Source: Alteromonadaceae bacterium 2753L.S.0a.02
GTDB taxonomy: Bacteria; Pseudomonadota; Gammaproteobacteria; Pseudomonadales; Cellvibrionaceae
NCBI GenBank assembly: GCA_007827375.1
Contig: VISH01000001.1
Span: forward strand, 1,364,001 to 1,428,000
Length of the DNA stretch: 64,000 nt
Direction of reading: 5' to 3'
Below the pieces are notes generated by a model, which was not told the DNA's origin, did not search any database, and was given only the letters and a program-made list of their open reading frames with translations. The stretch's first letter is position 1. Every line of letters starts with the position of its first letter. The position numbers were made by a program, and so were the translations under genes. Below are positions 27,885 through 36,287 of the stretch, piece after piece.

Positions 27885-27898
27885 CGCATATATATGCG
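27885..27898. promoter_or_regulatory. Palindromic candidate operator of the antitoxin operon
   Basis: CGCATATATATGCG is a perfect 14-base palindrome ten bases upstream of the antitoxin start codon, where an autoregulatory winged-helix protein would bind. Binding is inferred. Confidence 0.5.
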
Positions 27899-28049
27899 CA
27901 TAATAGCCGAGCTAACAGCTATGTACAACGAGGTGTTGGAACCTGTAAAAAAGGTTAGTTTCAGCACTTGAGTTGCATAGCGCTGCGATATTTGGGGAAT
28001 AGGTATCTAAGCTGTCTAAATTATGTGGAAATCAATATTGCTTAACTAC

Positions 28050-28069
28050 TTTATAACTGGGTTTTGTCG
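28050..28069. repeat. Right copy of the 20-bp direct repeat flanking the fic locus
   Basis: Identical to 26776-26795, same orientation; flanking bases differ on both sides. Confidence 0.9.
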
Positions 28070-28246
28070 GCCCGACATAGGCGACTACCGTAAAGCTTGG
28101 GCGAAACAAGGCCTTTCACGGGTATCTGGCTTGGCTGAGTGGTAACTGATATGTGTGGTTACTGATATAGGTATTAAGTGGACTTCCTTTAGGGCTGCTG
28201 ACTTGTTTTTAGTTTACACCGGGCACTATCACCGGGTTCAGTGTCC

Positions 28247-28322
28247 TAGGAATGGGTGTCGTAGGAATGGGTGTCGGAGTAATCAAATCTGTGATTCGAA
28301 AAGCTGCGATTCGATAAGCTGT
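28247..28322. repeat. Two adjacent 15-bp tandem duplications
   Basis: TAGGAATGGGTGTCG occurs twice in a row at 28247-28276, and GATTCGAAAAGCTGC is followed by a near copy at 28293-28322. The surrounding 27899-28667 region has no supported gene and contains the promoter of the S9 peptidase gene. Confidence 0.7.
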
Positions 28323-28667
28323 GAGAGCGGATCTGACTTTATGGGAGCCGAATTCGTGTACCCAGTGCGAGATTTATTCTCGATCAACAAATCCAATATT
28401 TAGATCAGCTTGCCTAAATTAATTTTGTACAATGCTTTAGACAGTCAACTTTTAAAGTTTTATCAGGATAGATTGGAGTAAACCCTTAAAACGGATTCTA
28501 TGTTTCTGATAGACTTAATGCCAATCTCTTAATCCTAAAAATCATTAATTGTTGCTGTGTGGTAAAGTGCCGCACATAGTAAGTGCTCCATAATTTTAAT
28601 CGTGCAGCTATTAAGTAAATAAGAATAAATAATTTCATAACTACCATTTAAATGGAATGTAAAAATT

Positions 28668-30617
28668 ATGAGTTTGGATATGGATGCTAAAAAATTGAAA
28701 ATCTACTTTATACTCGTCGTATTAATTATTTCTTGTCAGAGCTATGGGGCGCAACTTCCGGTTGAGGCTTATGCTGCGCTGCCGGATGTGCGAAGTGTAA
28801 TCATGTCTCCCGACGGGAAGCATCTTTCTTCTTTGGTCAGAATCGACCTTCCGGATGTTAAAGGTACAGCCGTAAACATTTACGCGTTGGATTCTGGTAA
28901 GTCTAGCTATCCACTACTTGCAAAAAATGAAACCTATTCAATCAATTGGACGACCTGGGCCAACGATGAAATTCTGCTCGTAAGCACATCAAAGCCCGAT
29001 AGCATAAATCTAGGAATTCAACATGCTGTCAACGTCAGTAAATTGCTTGCTGTAAACATTACTACCGGGGAGGTTAGTAATGTTTTACCCACAAAGCTGA
29101 TAAGGCTTATGAAAAAAAGACGCTGGTTTGTTCTTGGCCAAGACGATGTAATCGACCTCTTACCGGATGATAAAAATAATATCCTAATGGAAGTTGCGGG
29201 AAGTTATTACCGAGTAAATATTTACAACCACACCACCAAAAAAATAAGGGAGCCCAAAAAGAAGCTCCCCGGATGGGAAACCGATCAGCAGGGCCGGTTA
29301 CGAATTGGTTACGATTGGGATGACGATAAAAAATGGCAACATATTTATTTGTGTGATATCAACCAAAAATGCAAAGAGAAATGGAATTTTGGTACAGACG
29401 ATATCAATACAGTGTGGCCAATAGGTTTCGATGCAGACCCCAATATTCTGTATTATCGAGCTTACCACGAGGGTTTGTTTGCCGTTTTTAAGCTTGATTT
29501 GCGTGACGATAACAAACCCGGCGAGCTTGTATATTCCGACCCAAACTACGACGTTTTCGGAAGATTACTCTATTCAAAGAATAACCACAAAGTAGTGGGT
29601 ATAACAGACGGTAGAGATACGCCTTATACTTTCTGGGATGACGAATACATTGCTTTGCAAAAGGCGATTAATCGTCAACTCCCGGATACAGAAAACTATA
29701 TTTACAGTTTTAGCGATGATGAAACTCGATACATTGTTCTTGCAACCAGCGATAAAGAATCTGGTGTTTACTACCTGGGTAACCGTGTAGATAAGTCATT
29801 AAAAAAAATTGCCTATCGTTACAAGCATCTTACTCCCGATGTGCTCGCTGTACGTCAAAGAATCGAATACAAATCCAGAGATGGTTTGCAGATAGAGGCG
29901 TATTTGACGCTTCCCAAAGACAAACAAGCGAAAAAGCTGCCGACTCTTATAATTCCGCACGGTGGGCCACAATCAAGAGAAACCGATGGCTTTGATCTGT
30001 GGTCTCAATTTTTTGCCAACCGAGGCTATGCCGTGTTGCAGATGAATTTTAGAGGATCAACAGGCAAGGGCCTGGAGTTTAAAAAAGCCGGCTTAAAGGA
30101 ATGGGGGCGGGCGATGCAGGATGACATTCAAGACGGCGCAATTGCCCTCATAGAAAAGGGCATTAGCGATAAAGACAGAATTTGTATTCTGGGCGGAAGT
30201 TACGGAGGCTACGCTGCACTTATGGGTGCTGTAAAAACCCCCGATTTTTATAAATGTGTTGTTAGTTTTGCAGGCGTGACCGATATGCAAAAATTAGCCA
30301 GTCGTAGCGAATATTGGCGAGAGCGAGTGGTGAGTGATGAAGAAAGTGTTCGGGCTATCTCACCCTTACACCAATATAAGAAAATCAAAGTACCGGTTCT
30401 ACTGGTTCATGGCGATGAAGATCGCGTGGTTCCGGTATTCCACAGTCGTAAAATGTTTAAAAAATTGCAAAGTAATAACGCCAATGTAAGCTATATTGAA
30501 CTACCAGGGGAAACCCATCACCTGAGAAATAGTGAAAATAGAATTCAAACATTTAAGGCATTCGAGAAATTTTTAGATGAACATCTAAGCGTTGCCACCC
30601 CAAAAGAAAGCATTTAA
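28668..30617 (+). CDS. Exported S9-family prolyl oligopeptidase-type serine peptidase
   Basis: A 649-residue peptidase of the S9 (acylaminoacyl/dipeptidyl peptidase-like) family, which removes dipeptides or short peptides. The N-terminus has a signal sequence to about residue 27; VLIISC also resembles a lipobox, so a lipoprotein is possible. A beta-propeller fills about 30-390 and an alpha/beta-hydrolase domain about 400-640. The triad is S511 in GGSYGGYAA, D585 in HGDEDRVVP and H617 (or H618) in GETHHL. HGGPQSRETDGFD and NFRGSTGKG are further family marks. The start could also be the ATG five codons later. It lies between two broken fic copies but has ordinary composition itself. Confidence 0.92.
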   Translation: MSLDMDAKKLKIYFILVVLIISCQSYGAQLPVEAYAALPDVRSVIMSPDGKHLSSLVRIDLPDVKGTAVNIYALDSGKSSYPLLAKNETYSINWTTWANDEILLVSTSKPDSINLGIQHAVNVSKLLAVNITTGEVSNVLPTKLIRLMKKRRWFVLGQDDVIDLLPDDKNNILMEVAGSYYRVNIYNHTTKKIREPKKKLPGWETDQQGRLRIGYDWDDDKKWQHIYLCDINQKCKEKWNFGTDDINTVWPIGFDADPNILYYRAYHEGLFAVFKLDLRDDNKPGELVYSDPNYDVFGRLLYSKNNHKVVGITDGRDTPYTFWDDEYIALQKAINRQLPDTENYIYSFSDDETRYIVLATSDKESGVYYLGNRVDKSLKKIAYRYKHLTPDVLAVRQRIEYKSRDGLQIEAYLTLPKDKQAKKLPTLIIPHGGPQSRETDGFDLWSQFFANRGYAVLQMNFRGSTGKGLEFKKAGLKEWGRAMQDDIQDGAIALIEKGISDKDRICILGGSYGGYAALMGAVKTPDFYKCVVSFAGVTDMQKLASRSEYWRERVVSDEESVRAISPLHQYKKIKVPVLLVHGDEDRVVPVFHSRKMFKKLQSNNANVSYIELPGETHHLRNSENRIQTFKAFEKFLDEHLSVATPKESI

Positions 30618-30629
30618 ATTCTGAAATCG

Positions 30630-31020
30630 AGATAAAAGATACCTGCTTGGTTCAGAATAGGCGAAAGGGAACATGTTTATATTGGTGACTACCCATTCTT
30701 CCACACATACGTCTGAAAGATTAAGGGTGTAAATAGCATTAATACAGCTCGCTTCAAATAGAATTCGCTGCACGCTGCACGCTGCACGCTGCACGCTGCA
30801 CGCTGCACGCCGCTCCCCTTCCGTTCCCTTCCACTCCTTCCCGCAACGGATGACGGGCATTGAAATCGCAGTAGTATTCAGCCGATTTTTTTAAGAACTG
30901 ATGTTTTGCGACACCTATCAGGTCGTTTTCCTTTTCCAGTCGGCTAAATATACTGTTTGCTTCGCGCTCGCCATACTCACAGGAGCTACCTTGGGTGCAC
31001 TGTCTATCGGTCGACGTTTC
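30630..31020 (-). pseudogene. Second, more degraded Fic remnant
   Basis: Reading the minus strand in shifting frames gives pieces homologous to the Fic gene at 26879-27423: EREANSIFSRLEKENDLIGVAKHQFLKK, an active-site-like HPLREG, and RILFEASCINAIYTLNLSDVCVEEWV. Between the HPLREG segment and RILFE lies a seven-base tandem array. Several frameshifts make it non-functional. It retains the catalytic-loop beginning that the other copy has lost, so the two decayed independently. Confidence 0.75.
30766..30810. repeat. Seven-base tandem array inside the fic remnant
   Basis: The unit CGCTGCA is repeated about 6.4 times without change, within the catalytic region of the fic remnant. Confidence 0.95.
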
Positions 31021-31040
31021 CTACCCTTCATAAGCGCTTA

Positions 31041-31649
31041 ATTTCTCATCAATTTATAAAACCGTGTCACTGTCGATGCGATCCATCTCACTATTTTACT
31101 GGCGCATATTAATACTACTGTACGAAATCTCACCATTTATAGCGGAAATCTCGCTAGTTATCTGTAAAAACTCACTATATGGGTATAAAAACTTAAGACT
31201 ATTAGTGTAACACTCAAGCTATTTGTAGGAAATCTCATCAGGCTTACAGAAACTCTCATTATATTTATTATAAATCTCACCAAGTCTCCATAAACACTCA
31301 AGCTATTTGTATGAAGTCTCACCAGACTTACAGAAACTCTCATTATATTTATTATAAATCTCACCAAGTCTCCATAAACACTCAAGCTATTTGTATGAAG
31401 TCTCACCAGACTTAAAGAAAATCTCACTGTATTTGCTTAAAATCTCACCAAGTCTACATAAGCACTCACGCTATTTGCATAAACTCTCATCAAGCCTGAG
31501 TGACATCTCACCGTCTGGGCTTGTTTTCTCCCTATATATTGCTGATAACTCGCTCTATGAGTGCGTATCCATCGGGCAAGAGACTAATTTCTCTCCTAAA
31601 CCGATACCCATCTCGGGTAAGTGGATGCTTTTCTCTGGAAGCCATTGCA
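31041..31649 (+). repeat. Phase-locked 21-bp repeat array (about 29 units) with an 84-bp higher-order unit
   Basis: Units of 21 bases share the core nTCTCACnA and stay in register from 31041 to about 31649. In the centre, four different units form an 84-base block that recurs at 31211, 31295, 31379 and 31463 (the last diverged). Translated on the plus strand, each unit is a heptad with the pattern (K/E)-(I/L/V)-S-x-x-(L/I)-x, for example EISPFIA, KLSLYLL, KISPSLH. Stops interrupt that frame at 31208, 31226, 31271 and 31355, most where AAA has become TAA, so it looks like a decayed heptad-repeat gene. The last 117 codons (31358-31708) remain open. Confidence 0.85.
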
Positions 31650-31735
31650 GTGACTATTGGGTGCGAGCGGTGAGAGTGGCTTTTGTCGGGGGGCGGGTTG
31701 CAGCGTAGCTGCTTTCTTTGCTGCGAAGCACTGTT

Positions 31736-31847
31736 GATGTGGCGTTGCTGGGTTGATTTGGCGTAGCTGGGTTGTTGTGGTGTAGCTGGGTTGATGTGGC
31801 GTTGCTGGGTTGTTGCGGTGTAGCTGGGTTGATGTAGCTAGCTGGGC
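31736..31847. repeat. 19-bp tandem repeat array, about six units
   Basis: Units such as GATGTGGCGTTGCTGGGTT run at 31736, 31755, 31774, 31793, 31812 and 31831 with two alternating variants. No coding role is evident; 19 is not a multiple of three. Confidence 0.88.
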
Positions 31848-32266
31848 ACTGACATGGCCGCGTAGCCCTTCGGGCTGGTGACAGTGAATAATTTTACTGC
31901 ACTCGCGAGTTTTATGGAGCGCGCTCGAGAAATTCTTGAGCAAGGGGCGTTATACCAGAGAACCTGGGAAATTATTTTATTTGGAATTAAGGGACTCTCA
32001 GATGCAAGGCCGTTCCCATACGTTTTTAACGCAAGTCGAGGCGCGGCAGTCGAGAAGTCACCTAGTGTGCGCTTGGTTTGCAGGACCTGCTGTCCTCAAT
32101 ACACGAATGGGTAAAATCTTCATCAAAAAAACGCGGTTTTGAAGATTGGGTTTTCTCCATCGAAACCGACGGAAGTGATATCGCGATGATGGTTTTTGGT
32201 GCTTAGCCTGGGGTTGACCGCAACGATTTTCAGCGGTTTAAACAAATAGCCGCACTTAGCGCGTTG
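31848..32266. other. Accessory stretch with short gene fragments
   Basis: No intact gene supported. On the plus strand a short frame ending at 32204-32206 reads KKRGFEDWVFSIETDGSDIAMMVFGA, which looks like the end of a real protein whose beginning is lost to stops and frameshifts. Confidence 0.35.
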
Positions 32267-32410
32267 CTAGTTCACACTAAGTAATTCAACCTCTTTTAAG
32301 ACCTGTGTAAGCGCATTTGCGGCGTCCTCTGTTATAAACACACGCCCGGTTTCATACATAATATCCGGCATAAGCTTTGCGGTGTTTTTCTCCGGGATGG
32401 AGCCAACAAA
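32267..32410 (-). pseudogene. Protein C-terminal fragment without start
   Basis: The minus strand encodes ALFVGSIPEKNTAKLMPDIM followed by YETGRVFITEDAANALTQVL and a short tail, in a protein-like composition. The frame is closed by a TAA immediately upstream and no upstream part is present. Family not recognised. Confidence 0.35.
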
Positions 32411-32426
32411 TAGCGCTTATATTAAA

Positions 32427-32909
32427 TTACAAGGCTTCGTAATACCCATTGTGAGAAAGTTGCAAGGTTCTTAACAAGGGGTAATGTTCTGGAATGGGGT
32501 TCTTGACGACGGGCCCTTGCTCAGTCACTTTGCGTCGAATTTCCGCCATTAGTTCATCCACCGACTCCAGCTTCGCATCGCCCAATTTTTCGCGACCTTT
32601 TGGATGCGTCACCAGCACCGAGACCTGCTCGATTTCAACTTTCGGATCTAACCACGTAAAAACCTCGGAGAATATCAGCTCTTTTGCGAGGTGAAACTTT
32701 TTTACGAAATGCTCAATGTGAGTGTTCCAGGAATCGGAATCGATGGAGGGCTCTATATGGATCATATGCCCCGATTTCGGATTGAAGGCGATGAGATCCA
32801 GCACCATATCTTCACTTCCAAGAAGGTGCTGACCAACCACAATTTTTCTTTTTACTAGATAACCTTGCCAATCATAATATTCGGCAATTAAGTCTTCGAT
32901 GTGTGACAT
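32427..32909 (-). CDS. Small protein, possible PD-(D/E)XK nuclease-like fold
   Basis: A 160-residue protein with no family I can name. The N-terminal half reads like the core of a restriction-endonuclease-like fold: an opening helix (IEDLIAEYYDWQGYLV), a strand with D near residue 38 (MVLDLIAFNPKSG), then HMIHIEPS, with a helix WNTHIEHFVKKF after it. In this superfamily the pattern is D...(E/D)xK; here the Lys of the second motif is Pro, so activity is doubtful. The C-terminal part predicts helical. GGAG lies about ten bases before the ATG. It stands alone between remnants. Confidence 0.65.
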   Translation of the reverse strand: MSHIEDLIAEYYDWQGYLVKRKIVVGQHLLGSEDMVLDLIAFNPKSGHMIHIEPSIDSDSWNTHIEHFVKKFHLAKELIFSEVFTWLDPKVEIEQVSVLVTHPKGREKLGDAKLESVDELMAEIRRKVTEQGPVVKNPIPEHYPLLRTLQLSHNGYYEAL

Positions 32910-32960
32910 AGATCAACTCCGTTTATACAGTGTTATTATTTATAGGAGACCTACTAATTC

Positions 32961-33200
32961 TTGATTAGCCCGAATATCACAGCCCTTGGCTCAAGTGTAA
33001 TGCGTTATTTCGTCAAACGAGCCTCTTTTCACGCTAAAGAAGAATTAAATACGCGCCAAAGACAATGGATAACGCGCATTAATCAAATTATAGCTCTGCA
33101 AATGCAAGTGGATAAAGCGGGTGGCGTGATCGCCACATTTTTCGCAAAACGCTGTAATAAATTAACGTTCTTAGAGGCCAGTGATTTATTTCGGTGGTGA
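32961..33200 (+). CDS. Possible small basic protein
   Basis: A 79-codon frame starting at TTG with AGGAGA 12 bases upstream, or at the ATG at 33000. The product is basic and helical (KEELNTRQRQWITRINQIIALQMQ). No family is recognised and the neighbourhood is full of remnants, so this may be a fragment. Confidence 0.3.
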   Translation: MISPNITALGSSVMRYFVKRASFHAKEELNTRQRQWITRINQIIALQMQVDKAGGVIATFFAKRCNKLTFLEASDLFRW

Positions 33201-33524
33201 TACTGGATGGCTGCTCAATGTGTCCTTGCGCAGCGGCTTTAAAATATTTTTGTCACCATTGCAGTTGAGTAGCCCTGAAACGCGGAATATCACATAACGG
33301 GAACTGCAATTCTTTGAGTTAAACTGACTAATAAAAGATATCTATGGAGAATTATCAAAAGTTAACTTGTTTTTATGTGTTTGGGGCGCGGCTCAGCGTT
33401 GTTCGCTGCCGTCGCCTCTGACGATATACGGGTTACGGGCGAAACTGGGCAAAATGAGGTCAGACTCCAATCACACCATAAAGACCTACCTCACCTCAAC
33501 GCCGCCGTATACCAATCCGGCACT
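33201..33524. other. Stretch without a supported gene
   Basis: About 320 bases of mixed composition. Two overlapping open frames cross 33367-33687 but neither shows protein-like composition, and their right half is explained by the remnant starting at 33525. Confidence 0.4.
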
Positions 33525-33843
33525 TATACACCACACAATCCGCATTTGTCGCAAAAACTTGAATGTTTTTCTCGTGTCGATACCTTTATTGGCAGTTCAG
33601 TGTCACATATGGCAATGCACGGTATCGCACGAACAGAGCATGCCTATCCGGTTCCGGCTGTTAATCGGGGAATTTATGTTTAAGTGATACCCTGGTTTAT
33701 TGCTATTAATAGTATTCAGCGCTAACGCTTCGGCGGGCGATGCTCAAAAAAATAAGCTGCAGCAAATTTCTGAAACAGCTCAAACCGTTGTTGCGGACTT
33801 GTATTACGCCACCCCTATATCGCCTAAATATTTCTATGTCGGC
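33525..33843 (+). pseudogene. Degenerate copy of the upstream region and 5' end of the glycosidase gene at 40658
   Basis: From TTATACACCACACAATCC onward this segment aligns along about 310 bases with 40511-40820. Shared blocks include AAAAACTTGAATGTTTT, GGGGAATTTATG and GATACCCTGGTTTATTGCTA. The start codon is kept but the fourth codon is TGA (ATG TTT AAG TGA), and later indels break the frame. Only the promoter region, signal peptide and first residues are copied, so it is a truncated duplicate. Confidence 0.85.
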
Positions 33844-33957
33844 AAGTTGTTTTTTTTCAGGGTGTATCGATAGCATTGAGAATAACCATAGAACCAGAGA
33901 GGGTGTAAAACAGCGTATATCTGCGGCGAGAAGGTAATTTGAATATTAAAGAAGAAA

Positions 33958-34002
33958 TGCTCAGGAGCTGCCTGAAAAAATCCATTTTCACGCTCCTGAG
34001 CA
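33958..34002 (-). terminator. Large hairpin after the lectin-like gene
   Basis: Perfect 11-base inverted repeat TGCTCAGGAGC/GCTCCTGAGCA around a 23-base loop, 18 bases beyond the minus-strand stop codon. The T-run lies in the loop, not after the stem, so termination strength is uncertain. Confidence 0.55.
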
Positions 34003-34019
34003 CTGTTAGTTAGTTTGAA

Positions 34020-35528
34020 TTAATAAATATACGAACCAACCGTAGAAAATGGCTGAGAAAGTTCGCCTCTCGCCATACAGTTAATTCTATCTTTACTTAC
34101 GGCAGTACAACTCGGGCGCGTTACTATGTACTGGTTAGAAGGTTTCCAGTTAAACCACTGATCTCCTTTTGACTCAATCGAAGCAACATTTTTGCCTGCA
34201 CCTTTAACAAGGCAAATAACGCGATTATCTTTTCGGGCTACACATTCTGGGGCGTTGTAGTCCATATATCCACCAAGTTTGCGCCAGTTATTAACGCCGC
34301 CACCCGATGGGAAATGGTTACGAACCCACAAGGCCATATCGGTACCGCGTACAAAACACTGAACCAGTGAACTATCTGTTCTTACGCAATCGGGTGCACC
34401 TGTTAATACGCCACCCATACTTGTCCAGTTGCTCCAGCTGGTAAATACGCTCTTCGAAATACCATATAAAGCGTTATCAGTGCCTCGCGCGTAACAGCTC
34501 ATGTTGTAGGGCGGTTGATTAATGCACGATGGCACACTGGTAAGTACACCACCCAAATTATTGAAGCCACTCCAACCATAATCGTAGTATTTGTGCAAAA
34601 GGTTACTTGATGCGTTTAATACAAAGCAATCCAGCTTCCCGTAGCCTCTGGATATACAGGTCGGCTTCGATGCAATTTTGCCACCCAAAGATTCCCATGG
34701 GCCCCACTGAGTGTGATCCCACCAGATATGGATCAATTCACTCTGTGGACTTTTCGCAAAACAGTCGAGCCGATCGCTGCCCCATGATACGCATTCCGGT
34801 GAGCTCGCCAGTTCGCCGCCCAGCCATTCCCAGCCACTAAAACCACCTCCTATGCTCCATTTGTGGTAAAGCGCGTTATCAGTCCCTCGCACGAAGCAAT
34901 CCGTTCTGTTTGTTCCCCAAGAAACGCAAGAGGGGTCACCTATGATTTTTCCGGATTCGTTGGTCCAGCTCCTCAAACCAACAGCGGTAAGACCATAGTA
35001 TTTGGTGGTAGATTCCGGTTCCAGGCACTGTATGTTCAGCTTTCGATCTGCGCCCAGCTTAACTCGAATTTTGTTGGTCCCGTTTGAGCAGCGTGAGCGT
35101 TCCGCAGTCCACTCATTTTTATTAATTCCGCCAAAATTCACGTAGTCGCTTCCAGAGCAAACACCACCGCCGGAATAATCCTCATATTGTCCATTGTTAT
35201 CACATTTGGTCACCCCTAGAGATAAACCATCCAAACTCCAGGTGCCTGGGTCAAGCCAATTGTTGGTTGTGGATTTACAAAACCAGCGAATAAAACCACC
35301 TCCGGTAATAATGCCACCTTCACTGGTTTTGATTTTTATAGGTAAGGACCAACCGCTATCGACGTTGCTACGGTTGAGAATTAATGTGCCCGGTGCATCA
35401 ACGGAAGACTCGTAAGTTGGTGCAATTGCTACGTCACCACTGCAACGATCGGTAAGTGTCTCTGCGAAAGAGGTTGAAGAAATACACAGTAGGCTGAGAG
35501 CCAGTAAAAGCCATATTCGATGAGTCAT
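34020..35528 (-). CDS. Secreted seven-repeat lectin-like beta-propeller protein
   Basis: A 502-residue secreted protein. Signal peptide 1-23 (SFA|E). An N-terminal Cys-containing domain runs about 24-180. After that come seven repeats of about 45-50 residues, each of the form W..LGG.(L/I).S.P.C....(R)...C(F/Y)(V/A)RGTDNALY. The repeat resembles DUF346-type and PLL-like lectins, seven-bladed propellers that bind fucose or other sugars in pockets between blades. Each blade carries a Cys pair about 10 residues apart, likely a disulphide staple. Sugar binding is inferred. I start at the second ATG (35528) because AGGGG sits six bases before it and would abut the first ATG. It is monocistronic. 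Confidence 0.8.
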   Translation of the reverse strand: MTHRIWLLLALSLLCISSTSFAETLTDRCSGDVAIAPTYESSVDAPGTLILNRSNVDSGWSLPIKIKTSEGGIITGGGFIRWFCKSTTNNWLDPGTWSLDGLSLGVTKCDNNGQYEDYSGGGVCSGSDYVNFGGINKNEWTAERSRCSNGTNKIRVKLGADRKLNIQCLEPESTTKYYGLTAVGLRSWTNESGKIIGDPSCVSWGTNRTDCFVRGTDNALYHKWSIGGGFSGWEWLGGELASSPECVSWGSDRLDCFAKSPQSELIHIWWDHTQWGPWESLGGKIASKPTCISRGYGKLDCFVLNASSNLLHKYYDYGWSGFNNLGGVLTSVPSCINQPPYNMSCYARGTDNALYGISKSVFTSWSNWTSMGGVLTGAPDCVRTDSSLVQCFVRGTDMALWVRNHFPSGGGVNNWRKLGGYMDYNAPECVARKDNRVICLVKGAGKNVASIESKGDQWFNWKPSNQYIVTRPSCTAVSKDRINCMARGELSQPFSTVGSYIY

Positions 35529-36287
35529 GTTCATCCCCTAGTGTTTCGGTGGTGCCGCGTATATTTATTGCGTGGCAACCAGACCATCGTTTTGATAAAT
35601 GCAACAGGCTTAAGCACGCCGTTGCGGTAGTATCTAAGCGGGAGAGATAAGCCATGCTTTGTCTCCCAATCTATAGCTACCAAAGCCGACTCAAAAACTG
35701 TCAGGGAATAAGGTGTTGACGAAAGAAAAGTCGTGTAATGGTATAGTTATAAGGCTTGAGCAGGCATTTACTCGATAATAATCGTGCCAGGAAATCGGCC
35801 CGTACTTAAGGGTGAGAGAGGAAAAAACAATGTATTCTCGGCACCAGAAATGATAATTAACAGTAGTAGGTTTGCTTAATGTTTGTTCTTCACAGGCATT
35901 GTTTGTTAATTCCAAGTATGGGTTCACCGTCTTTTGCTATGGGCAGTGTCAGCAAGCCCCTCCTTAGAGAATTTCTGCCGCTCTTTAATGTGGTCGTAAT
36001 ATCAATGGTTAACATTGCTTGTATTTAATAGCCCAATAATTTTTCGACGGACCTTGTCAGATTAATACGTTTAAAGGCGCTGCAATCAACAAAAAATCGG
36101 TATCGGATCTTTATGCTCGGCGTTTCGACGTTTGATATTTTTGGTGGTAACACGCTGAGTCAGTAGATAGGTAACAGTCTGACGAAAAAGATTGTCACGA
36201 AAATTTGCAAAACCGATAGAAATTCATCTTCTTCCACCCAGAATTGCATTTTTTAGCCCGCGTAATTGATTATTATATGAACCCCTT
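35529..36287. other. Divergent intergenic region
   Basis: About 760 AT-rich bases between the minus-strand lectin-like gene and the plus-strand sigma/kinase operon. It should hold both promoters, but I cannot place them. No supported gene. Confidence 0.4.

Noticed and set aside
31041..31649. CRISPR array
   Set aside because: The period is 21 bases with no unique spacers; the units themselves diverge and no cas genes are present.
33367..33687. Two overlapping plus-strand genes
   Set aside because: The right half is explained as a degenerate copy of 40511-40820; the left half has no coding features.
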